Part shown: piece by piece, positions 26,201 to 54,959 of the stretch | Numbering within the stretch: position 1 is the stretch's first letter | How the letters are laid out: each line of letters begins with the position of its first letter | Notes under the pieces: generated by a model | The model's input: only the letters and a program-made list of their open reading frames with translations | Databases searched by the model: none | What the model was told of the DNA's origin: nothing | Assembly: GCA_009741485.1 (NCBI GenBank) | Contig: CM019229.1 | Location: forward strand, 1,611,314 to 1,675,313 | Reading direction: 5' to 3' | DNA: 64,000 bases | Origin: Malurus cyaneus samueli | Taxonomy: Eukaryota > Chordata > Aves > Passeriformes > Maluridae | Program-made: the position numbers and the translations under genes

Positions 26201-27418
26201 CTGCTCAGGTGTGTCCCTGCTGCAGGACAGCACAGGCTGGGGGCTGCAGCCCCCTCAGAGTGCTGGCACTGGGTGGCACCAGCCAGGACCTGGCACAGAT
26301 CAGGCTGCCTGGGGCACATCACACTGGGCACAGCCCCAGAGCAGCCTCCTGGCTGGTGGAGGCAATGGAGAGCATTCCCAGGGGATTGTGCAGTTCTGTG
26401 CAGTCTGATCCTGGTGCCTGCCAGGTCCCAGAGCTGCCCTGCCCTTGTGAACAGGACCTGCCTTAAAGGTTTCCCTCAGTGACAAAGCTTTTCCACCTCC
26501 CTGTGACAGAACCTGCAAAAGCAAATCCCACCCTCTGAGCGAGCTGTTCATTCTTTATCTCCTTTGCAGCCTCTTTGAGGATGACAACTTCTTTGAAACA
26601 CCATCTCCTAAACCGCTGAAGCCTCAAGCTGCCTCAGAAGAGGAGGATGAGGAGGAAGTGGTACGTGTGTGGGTATTTGGGGCTTTGCTCTGGTTGAGGC
26701 ATGGGCTGGAGCTTGTCTGCAGAATCCTCTGGGTGTCAGTGGGGGCCTGGCAGAGCTCAGGGCTGCCCATCCATCCCCTGGGTGCATCAGGAGTGTCTGG
26801 GGCTGGTGACTGAGCTGGGAGAGGCTGGCTTGGCCGAGGGAGTGGTGACACACTCCTGCTTTCATGAAATCAGTGGGGCTTGCCAGGTTAATTGAAGGGT
26901 TTTGGTGTCTGGCCCCTCTCCAATTCTTTTTAGTCTCTAAGCAGCTTCTGGAATCACAGAACCACAGAATCCTCAAGGTTGGAAAAAAGACCTTTAAGGT
27001 CCTCAAGTCCAGCCATCCATGCAGCACCACACATCACTGAGCCATGGGCTCAAGTGCCACATGCACCCACTTTTTGATCACTTCCAGGGATGGTGACTCC
27101 ACGCTGCCCTGGGCAGCTAGTGGAGTGCTTTACATTCCTTTCCATCAAGAATTTTTCCTGCTATCTAATCTAAACCAAATCTAAACCCTAAGACGTCATA
27201 TGAGAAATAAAAACTGGGGTAATGAGGCTGCTTGTTCCCAGCTCCTTACCACGAGCAGAGATTTCAGAGCAGTTTGGTGCAGTGATTATGAAATGCCAGG
27301 AGGCTGCTGGGGCTGACCAGTTTCCCCCTACTGTGCCCTGCAGAGCATGAAGGGCCGTCCCCCTCCCGCGCCACTCTTCGGTGACGACGATGACGATGAC
27401 CTGGACTGGCTGGGATGA
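3080..27418 (+). CDS. FKBP15: FK506-binding protein 15 (FKBP133/WAFL)
   Basis: FKBP15 is a cytoplasmic endosome- and actin-associated protein. The 29 coding exons, read from splice sites and phase, are: 3080-3130 or -3213; 4428-4537; 4840-4927; 5457-5526; 6944-7018; 8086-8184; 8588-8737; 9787-9855; 10751-10894; 11335-11480; 12474-12522; 13191-13310; 13539-13632; 14329-14432; 15094-15187; 16029-16138; 16510-16620; 17241-17335; 17935-18037; 21236-21407; 22230-22366; 22644-22799; 23244-23396; 23706-23798; 24211-24321; 25115-25222; 25426-26144; 26570-26660; 27344-27418. Exons 3-6 encode a WH1-like domain with YDDQRQNWSIMFESEKAA. Exons 7-9 encode the FKBP fold (AYTGWLF, GWEEGMLGMKKGG, AYG). Exons 16-26 encode a heptad-rich coiled coil. 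Exon 27 is low-complexity and the tail is acidic, ending in FGDDDDDDLDWLG. The length is about 1,230-1,260 residues, close to the mammalian protein of about 1,220. All junctions after exon 2 keep phase; the exon 1/exon 2 join does not with the obvious donor (see findings). Confidence 0.95.
6470..6645 (+). mobile_element. CR1 LINE 3' fragment (plus)
   Basis: This is a diverged CR1 tail in FKBP15 intron 4. It shows the order typical of the family: GTGGGGGAGTCCCCATCCCTGG, then ATGTGGATGTGGCACTTGGG, then GGACTCAATGATCTTAAAGA and TTTTCCAACCTAAATGA. Confidence 0.85.
8898..9112 (+). mobile_element. CR1 LINE 3' fragment (plus)
   Basis: It lies in FKBP15 intron 7. It matches the older CR1 type: TTAGGAAAGAAATTTCTTCA, CAGTAGTGGATTCCCCATCC, GGTTGGACTTGGTAATCTTA, ending TTTTCCAACCTTAACG. 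Confidence 0.85.
11828..12122 (+). mobile_element. CR1 LINE 3' fragment (plus)
   Basis: It lies in FKBP15 intron 10, about 350 bases after exon 10. It carries the CR1 landmarks TCTTCTCCCAGGCAGCAAGT, TTGGATATTAGGAAAACCTT, GGGACATGGTTTAGTGGTGA and TTTTCCAACCTTAACAATTC. Confidence 0.85.
19713..19745 (+). other. Candidate 33-nt cassette exon in FKBP15 intron 19
   Basis: A 33-base segment is preceded by a pyrimidine tract ending CTCTTCCCAG and followed by GTGAGG. It is open in the phase-0 frame that both flanking exons use (17935-18037 ends, and 21236 starts, on codon boundaries). It would add 11 residues (HMLPVERGWDQ) inside the coiled coil. The mammalian protein as I remember it does not carry this insert, so it may be unused. 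Confidence 0.3.
21740..22096 (+). mobile_element. CR1 LINE fragment (plus)
   Basis: This is a longer CR1 piece in FKBP15 intron 20. It includes the region encoding the end of the element (GGAACGGGGCTGGAGCCCC, GGGGACCTTGTGGCTCTGCA) and the start of the 3' tail (GTTGGATATTGGGAAAAACG). It is truncated about 130 bases before exon 21 at 22230. Confidence 0.8.
23182..23222 (+). repeat. (GT)20 microsatellite abutting an FKBP15 splice acceptor
   Basis: This is a perfect GT dinucleotide run of about 20 units. Its end is only 21 bases before the first base of FKBP15 exon 23 (23244), so it fills the normal branch-point zone. UG-rich intronic RNA is a known binding target of TDP-43 and CELF proteins. 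Confidence 0.98.
24474..24770 (-). mobile_element. CR1 LINE 3' fragment (minus)
   Basis: It lies in FKBP15 intron 25 and reads as the reverse complement of a CR1 tail: ATCACAGTCACACTCAATGG, then GGTTGGAAGGGACCTTAAGC, then GGGCAGGGACACCTTCCACT, GTCCCAGGCTGCTCCAAGCC. Confidence 0.85.
25261..25282 (+). repeat. (GA)n simple repeat
   Basis: A short GA-rich run lies in FKBP15 intron 26, about 40 bases after the exon 26 donor. Confidence 0.8.
26948..27185 (-). mobile_element. CR1 LINE 3' fragment (minus)
   Basis: It lies in FKBP15 intron 28. The reversed CR1 tail runs from ATCACAGAACCACAGAATCC through TCAAGTCCAGCCATCCATGC to TCCAGGGATGGTGACTCCAC and TTTTTCCTGCTATCTAATCT. Confidence 0.88.
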
Positions 27419-27989
27419 AGATGTGGTTGCTGGGCCCTCTCCTGTGGGCATGGTCTCTTCCTGTGCCCTGAGCCCTTGGCAAGCTGCATCCGTGGGACAC
27501 TGGCAATGAGCAGGGAGCACCCCAATGCAGCAGGGGGGCTCTGTTTGCACTCACCAGTGCTCAGCCCCTCGCTCTGAGCTGCCAAATGTGCTGGGGTGGG
27601 GCTGAGTGCAGGAGCCACCCAATCCCACAGCACCTCCCAGCATTGGCTCCCTCCCCTGAGCCCTGCATTTATTAACCTCAAACTTTATGCAGATAGAAAC
27701 TCAGTGAAGTGCTTCAGCAGAGCAAGTCTGGCACGACCCTGTAGAGGCAATAGCCTGTTAAAAAATCAGACTAAAATCTCCTTCCCTAGTGAAGAATTCC
27801 TTGAGATATTTCTCTCAGGCCCCAGGGTGGCTCCTGGGGCCCCTGCACCTTCTCCCCACTGTGTCTGAGCCATGTGCCACTGGAGATTCCCCCAGGAATC
27901 CCAGTTAAGTGTTTCCTGTGAGCCACCAGCTCTGCACCAGCAGCTCGGGGAGCCCCGGGGGCTGAGGTGGTTCAGATGGGCACCGAATG

Positions 27990-28158
27990 CTGCTGGAGCC
28001 CTCGGTGCCGCCGGAGCCCTCGGTGCCGCCGGAGCCCTCAGTGCCGCTGCACCCCTCGGTGCCGCCGGGGCCCTCGGTGCCGCCGGGGCCCTCGGTGCCG
28101 CTGGAGCCCGCAGTGCCGCTGGAGCCCTCGGTGCTGCCGGAGCCCGCAGTGCTGCTGG
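27990..28158 (+). repeat. 18-bp GC-rich minisatellite
   Basis: About nine tandem copies of an 18-base unit (GAGCCCTCGGTGCCGCCG, with variants such as GGGCCCTCGGTGCCGCCG). Because 18 is a multiple of three, the array is open in several frames and makes spurious hexapeptide ORFs (EPSVPP). It lies in the FKBP15 3' UTR. Confidence 0.9.
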
Positions 28159-29095
28159 ACCTCGGGCTCTGTTTCAGTACGGCCTGGGCAGGGCTGTAGC
28201 AGCTCCAGGTTCCCTGCCCTGTGCTGCTCAGAGCCTCCCAGCAGCTCCCCTCTGTGCCCAGAGCTCTGATAGGTTTTGCTGTGCTGGGTTTCAGCTCCAG
28301 CAGGTGCTGCATGTTTGGTAGGTGCCTCCCCATCGCCCAGCCCCTGTCCTGTGCCTTTGGCTCTGCTGCTGTGACTTTGTGACCATCCCAGCACAGTTAA
28401 ACTGCCCAGGGGGATGGGACACAGGCCCGGGCTGGGCTGGACTGGGCAGTTTGGGGTGTCACCCTGCACTCTGAGGGGACCGAGAGGGGAAAGGAGCGAG
28501 GGCAGAGCCTGGGACTCTCACAGCACTTTTATTCTCCACTCATGGGCGCTAAGACACCTTCACCCAAGCAGCCCTTCACCCTAGAATAAACCCCTCCACT
28601 TCATCAAATGAAGGACTCAAACTAAATCTACTAATTCTGCAGTTTAGTTCCTGCAGCTGCCTCTCTCCTCTGTGACTGGAATTAGATCTGTGTCCCCCTA
28701 CAGGTGATGTCTTGGGAGAAAACACCCAGAAGAGCAGGGTGTGTTCCTGCTGGGATGTGTGGCAGGTCCCTGTCCCTGTGCCACACCCTCAGTGCCACAG
28801 CTTGCCAAATGTAGCTGAAATGGGGCAGAGACCAAAGCCTGTGAGCCACCCTGCTGCCTGCAGGCTGACCTGAGCTGGGCCTTCCTGGCAGGTGCTCAGT
28901 GCTGACCATTGGGGTGTTTTGAGGTTGGATTTTATGGGGGTCCTTGTGTGGCTCTGAGTGTCAGGGCCCTGTTGTGGCCTCTGGAGCCATCCCTGCAGTG
29001 TCCCAGGGGAGATTACTGCTCGTACTAACAAGTTCCACTTCTTGTTCCCCATTACAGATAGACAGCCTGAGGGATTTGCATTTCACTTCTTGGAA

Positions 29096-29101
29096 AATAA
29101 A
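29096..29101 (+). terminator. FKBP15: Polyadenylation signal AATAAA, likely for FKBP15
   Basis: A canonical AATAAA is followed about 20 bases later by a T/GT-rich element (CTGTATTTTTTGTTCG), as expected of a cleavage site. It is the best plus-strand candidate after the FKBP15 stop. Confidence 0.6.
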
Positions 29102-29115
29102 GTGCAATTAAACCT

Positions 29116-30139
29116 GTATTTTTTGTTCGCAGTGACTTTACTTTAGTCTGGCTTCATCTGTCACCTGAAAACTGACTTAGTTCTGACTTAAATCAGAATA
29201 ATTTTATCCAGAAACTATTCTGTGTTGTCTGTTCTTGCTGCTGAACCCTTCTCTGGGGAAAGAGAAGCTCCCTTTGTGCTGAGGGGCTCGGCTCTCACAC
29301 TATACTGTGTTGGTGTGAGAAGCTGAAGTACAAAGAGCCCTGATGGTCACAGGGGACACTTGCCTGGTTCCCCTCAGATTTTGGGGGAGGGGGCCTTAGG
29401 CCTCTCCAGGGCTTTGCACAGCCCAGTCCCCCCTGAGCTCTGGAGGTGCAGGAAGCTTCAGCTCCACCGTGCCTGGGGAGCCCAGAGCAGGGATTGATTG
29501 GAGTGCAAGAGCTGAGATTGAAACCTGTCCCTCCCTCTTCAGGTACCACAGCCCCTTCCCCACCCTCGCATTTCCCTCTGCCTCAGCCTGGAGCTCCCAG
29601 GTTTGTTGTGGCTCAGTCTCAGGATCTAAATGAACCCTGTTTGTCCTCTGTGCCTGTATGTGCACCTGCCTGGGCTCCAGGAGGTGAACGTGTGGGAGCT
29701 CTGGGAGGGAGGGATGTGCCAGGGCCCAGAGAGGACGATGCTGTCCCAGGGGCTGTGAAGGAGCAAATCCTGATCCCGGGAGGTGATTTTGGGCCGTAGC
29801 GGGGTGAACCATGGAGGACTTGGCTGAGGATGTGCCCATGGGGGCATTGCTGGAGGCTGGGAAGGAGAGAACCACCTTGTTCACTGGTGACCCTGGTGCT
29901 CAGCCCCTGCCCTCCTGGCGAGGCTCACGGATTCACAGAAAAACACCCGGACACGGTGCTGGGCCCAGGTCTGGCTTTAATATCTCATGTCTTGTGGGGC
30001 CGAGCCCACCCCAGCTGCCTCTGCCCTGTACCGCCACCGTGCCGGGCTCTCTCCACCCGACCGAGGGCTTTGAGTTCCCTTGGAGCAACTTCACTGCGGC
30101 ACCCTTTCCATCCCCTCTCACTCTGTCCTTGCCGGACCG
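29116..30139. other. FKBP15 to RING-gene intergenic sequence
   Basis: No exon with recognisable similarity is seen. A minus-strand ATTAAA (plus TTTAAT at 29976-29981) could serve the RING gene upstream on that strand. In mammals SLC31A2 follows FKBP15 at this place; I find no trace of its coding sequence here. Confidence 0.4.
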
Positions 30140-30515
30140 GGGCACTGCCGGGGATGTTGCGGTGCCCAGGATGTTGCAGTGCACGGGGATGTTCCGGTGC
30201 CCGCGGATGTTGCGGTCCCGGGTGTGCGGTGCCCGGGATGTTCCGGGGCCGGGGATGTTCCGGTGCCCAGGATATTGCGGTGCCCGGGGATGTTCCGGTG
30301 CCCAGGGACGTTGCGGTGCCCGGGGATGTTCCGGTGCCCGGAATGTTCCGGTCCTGGGATGTTCCGGTGCCCAGGGACGTTGCGGTGCCCGGGATGTTGC
30401 GGTGCCCAGGATGTTCCGGTCCCGGGATGTTCTGGTCCCGGGATGTCCCGGTCCCGGCTGTGCGGTACCCGGGGATGTTGCGGTGCCCGGGATGTCCCGG
30501 TCCCGGCTGTTCGGC
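30140..30515. repeat. 17-19 bp GC-rich minisatellite
   Basis: About twenty degenerate tandem units of the form GGTGCCCGGGGATGTTCC, alternating with GGTGCCCAGGGACGTTGC and shorter CGGTCCCGGGATGTT forms. It lies 3' of the RING gene, in its likely downstream or 3' untranslated sequence, and creates long repetitive false ORFs on both strands. Confidence 0.9.
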
Positions 30516-30848
30516 ACCGCCGGGGAGCGGAGGCCCCGGGCTGCCCTCCCGCCGAGCCGAGCTGTGCCGCGGGGCCCGGGGGTGTTCGGGACGGAGCGTA
30601 AGCGCTGCCAGCCCCGGGCGAGGAAAGCGCTCAATAAGTTAATTTTTACAGAGTCTGCTGCCCGAGGACTCGCGTTCGAGGCAGCCGAGCGTCCTGCGGG
30701 CCCCAGGGCTCCATCCAGGCAGGCGCTGAGCCCTGGCCGTGGCCGTGTCCCTGCCCACGGGGGGTCCGGGACCGGAGAATTCCCAGACCCACGGCCGGGT
30801 CCATCCACTGGGGCGGGACGGGATGGGAGCCCCCTCCGCCATCCGCAC

Positions 30849-31396
30849 CTACTTGAGGAAGACGAGCAGGAAGAAGGTGGAGACGATAAGCACGAGGATG
30901 CCGGCGGCGAAGCCGAGGCGCAGGTTCTCCATGGAGGCCAGAGGGGGCTGCGTGTCCAGCAGCAGCCCCCGGCCCAGCAGCCCCAGCACGAAGGCGTGAG
31001 GAGCCTCGGAGCCGCGGCGGAGCCCGCAGGGGGACACGGAGCTGCTCACAGAGAACACGGGGACGTGGGACGAGCACACCGCGGCCGCGGAGCGCGGCGA
31101 GCCGGGTTCGGGGGGGACACCGCCGCCGCTCTCCTGCTGCGGGATCCCCGAGTCCGCTGTGGCCCCGGGAGGCTCCGGGGGCAGCTCGGGCAGCAGCGTC
31201 ACCATCCTGCAGAAGGGACAGCTGACGAAGGCCACGGTGGCGGCGCGACAGACGAGCCTGCGGAGGCAGCGCTGGCACAGCGAGTGGCGGCAGGGCAGCT
31301 GCTGCGGGCCGCCCCCCGAGCCCCCCGAGCCCCCGAGCCCCAGTACGGCTCGTAGCAGATCCCGCACTCCCGGCCGGGCTCGGGCCCCGCTGCCAT
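30849..31396 (-). CDS. RING-finger membrane E3 ligase-like gene, frameshifted
   Basis: This is a single-exon gene. From the ATG at 31396 the frame reads MAAGPEPGRECGICYEPYW, giving the first RING Cys pair. The remaining ligands (LPCRHSLCQRC and CPFC) and the C-terminus lie in a second frame ending at the TAG at 30849-30851. The span is 548 bases, one short of 183 codons, so a single missing base in the homopolymer at 31330-31334 explains the break. The C-terminus has a hydrophobic segment (LGFAAGILVLIVSTFFLLVF) ending almost at the stop, so a membrane-anchored C3HC4 ubiquitin ligase is expected. The layout (N-terminal RING, C-terminal anchor, about 180-200 residues, one exon) resembles the RNF152/RNF182/RNF183 group. 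I cannot assign the exact member. The break may be an assembly error or a real lesion. Confidence 0.7.
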
Positions 31397-31460
31397 CGCG
31401 CTCCGCGGGCACCGCCCGGCCCGGCCGCTTTTGAAGGCGGGGGCGGCGATGGCCAAGCCC
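31397..31460 (-). promoter_or_regulatory. GC-rich promoter region of the RING gene
   Basis: A CpG-dense stretch with GC boxes (for example GGCGGGGGCGG near 31436-31447) lies directly upstream of the RING-gene ATG. No TATA box is obvious. Confidence 0.35.
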
Positions 31461-33060
31461 GGGGAGGGGAGAGGGGCCCGGGCAGCCGCCCCCCATGAAC
31501 TTCAGCCTGGCCCCAGGGTGCCCGGCGGGCACTGGAGCGGCACAGGGAACGCTCCTCCTCCATCGCAGAGCTGCTGCCCCAAAAACACCTGCTGTTGTTT
31601 CCCTTTTCCCTTTCCTAATCCATTGTATTCTTAGTACTTCCCCAGCACAGTTTATATCAATGTTAATTCACTTTTATGAATTAGGATCAGGTCAGCAGTG
31701 CGTGCAGCAGCCCCGTCGTGAACCGTTTTGTCACCAGCCCTGGGGTCCGTTTGTCACCTGGTGCCGGAGGTGACCCTGCCCAGCGACAGGCACGGCCACC
31801 TGAGGGTTCCAGGGATGGACGGGGGATGTTTGTGCTGAGCACAGACCGGCTGCAGCCCCGCCACTGCCCGGCATTGCTGGGGCTGGATGCGTGAAGGGTG
31901 AGGATGCTTTTTAAATTTTTTTTTTCTACGCAATTTCTGAAGCAGCCGAGCACAGCCCGGGGTGACACGGGACACTGCGCGGTGGGGACAAGCTGGCGGT
32001 GTCCGGACTTGTGGGTGATGCTGTTTTGTCTGCCCCGAGGCTGAGCGGGGCTGTCCCACGTAGGGCCGTGCTGGTCCTGGCCATGAAGGGCAGCCCGGCG
32101 GAGCAGGGAGAGCTGACGCTGGCACCTCTCTACGGGCATTGTCCCATCGCGGACCTTGCCCGGGCCTCCGGTCACTCATTACCACCCCCAGCACGGCCTG
32201 GCGGTCACCTGAGGGGATGGAGGGGGTGACAGTGGCATGGAGGGGTGACAGTGGGCATGGAGGGGTGACAGTGGCATGGAGGGGATGTTGCAGCATCGCT
32301 GTTGCTGACCAGGTGTCGGGGCAGCCCTCAGGGCTCTCCTCCCTCTCCGGCCAGACCCGTGTGGTCCCCGACTCCCCCGGGGAAGGGGCGCAGGGGGGCT
32401 CCCTGCAGAGCTGGATCCACTCTCCCTGCTCCTCGCCTGCCTCATTCCCCCGGCCGGGGTGTCTGACTCCCTCCTCCTCCCCGATCACGGGGAATGCCGA
32501 GGCGAGGGGCAGCAGGGAGAACTGCGGGTCCGTGACCCTCTCCACCACCCTTCCCTCGCTCGGACACCTCCTGCACCCCAAGCACGAGCTGCTCCCGGTG
32601 CGGCCCCTGCCCCTTCCCCTGGACAGGACCTGCGCGCTCTGATGTGCAGCAGCAGCAAAACGTGAAAAGAGGCTGGAAACGCCCCCAGGATGTTCCCAAG
32701 GAGCCGCCGTGCTGCTGCGGCACGTCCCCAGGACACTGGTGGCACATGGCACTGGGCACTGGGCACCTCCACGAGGTTACACACGTGTCCCACAGCGATA
32801 TTCTGCACAGGGCAGCTCATGTGAGCCAACCCGAGCGCGGTATCCAAGGTTTCCCCCTGCCTGGACATCCCCGGGCAGCTCTGCAGTGAGCAATACCTTG
32901 GGAGAAGGCCAAGATCTTCAAATTCTTCTGTTTGACGAGGAGAGGAGGAGGACAAGGAGGTGACACTGGGACAGCCGGACATGTGGTGGCCCTGTCATTG
33001 CTCCACAGCCCCCGGCTTTCAGCCATCCCCCCCTGCAGAAGGAAAGACGCAGCAAACATT
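31461..33060. other. Intergenic, GC-rich, no supported gene
   Basis: Long open frames exist on both strands (for example minus 31754-32752). They overlap one another, have no recognisable domain, and follow from high GC content. A 20-bp unit (GAGGGGTGACAGTGGCATG) is repeated three times at about 32218-32285. I see no splice-linked coding exon. Confidence 0.45.
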
Positions 33061-33884
33061 CCCAGCAGAAACCAGCTGCAGTTTAATGGCTGCTCCTGGG
33101 GAAGGCTTGTGGTGGGCTCACGGCAGCATTTCTATATTTGAAGGTGAAGAGCCAAGGGACAGGCAGGAATTGTTACTGATTAATGACAACGGAGGGGTCC
33201 CCACACCCCAGTGCACGGAGGCACCGTGGATCTGAGCTGGGCACAGCCCCAGCCCTGCATCACTGCTGGCCAGGGCAACACTTCCTACTCCCAACCTGAT
33301 TTTTGGAGAGGGGACCCCACTGGGCCCCTCTGGTGAGAGCAGCTCCCTCCAGTCCTGGGGCCGTTGCACTCTCCCCTCCCACGGGAGCAGGAATGAGGGG
33401 CTGGGGAGCTCCTGGGTCTGCCCTGGCACCCACTGCAGCCCCAGACACGCTCCTGTGGGTGTCCAGAGCGAAGCCCTGGACCTTTGGCATGACAGAGGTG
33501 CAAGGCACTGTCAGCACAGGAAGAACAGCACGTCCTGGCTGAATCCTCCCACGGACAATTCCCCCGCCCACCCCCGGCAGCACTGCTGGAAGCGCTCCCC
33601 GCGTCCCTGCCGAGCCAGGAGCCTTACTGAAGGCAAACACCTCTGCCACAGAGGAGGAGCCACAGGCGCACCCAGGGATGCCGGGCGGGCAGGCAGGAGG
33701 AGGAGGAGGGGATTCATCGGAAGGAGGAGGCTGAGAAGCCATCGGGGAGCGGGGAGGATGGTGAGACCCCCGGGTCACTCCACGGGGAGGGCAGTGCCGG
33801 TCATGCCGGTGAGGAGCTGAGAACTGGGGCATGAGCAGCACCGGGAAACACCCCGGGAACGGGGCCGGTGCCTCTCGGGCCGGT
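33061..33884 (-). other. LRSAM1: LRSAM1 3' untranslated region (predicted)
   Basis: This is the sequence after the LRSAM1 stop on the minus strand. The best signal is an ATTAAA (plus-strand TTTAAT at 33082-33087). I saw no AATAAA nearer the stop, so the 3' UTR is estimated at about 800 bases. Confidence 0.4.
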
Positions 33885-54953
<21,069 letters not shown>

Positions 54954-54959
54954 CTTCAT

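Larger units (their letters stand above)
27419..29115 (+). other. FKBP15: FKBP15 3' untranslated region (predicted)
   Basis: This is the sequence between the FKBP15 stop and the best polyadenylation signal. It contains an 18-bp minisatellite (27990-28158) and no convincing second gene. The end is inferred from the AATAAA at 29096-29101 followed by a U/GU-rich stretch; an earlier, weaker AATAAA lies at 28585-28590. Confidence 0.6.

Noticed and set aside
26006..26482. 158-codon plus-strand frame overlapping the end of FKBP15 exon 27
   Set aside because: It is an alternate frame across exon 27 and intron 27. The splice-linked FKBP15 frame explains the region.
28585..28590. AATAAA as the main FKBP15 polyadenylation signal
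   Set aside because: It has no clear GT-rich downstream element. The signal at 29096 fits better, though alternative use is possible.
29811..31355. 514-codon plus-strand open frame
   Set aside because: It runs through the minisatellite at 30140-30515 and then antisense to the RING gene. Its composition is repeat-driven and no domain is seen.
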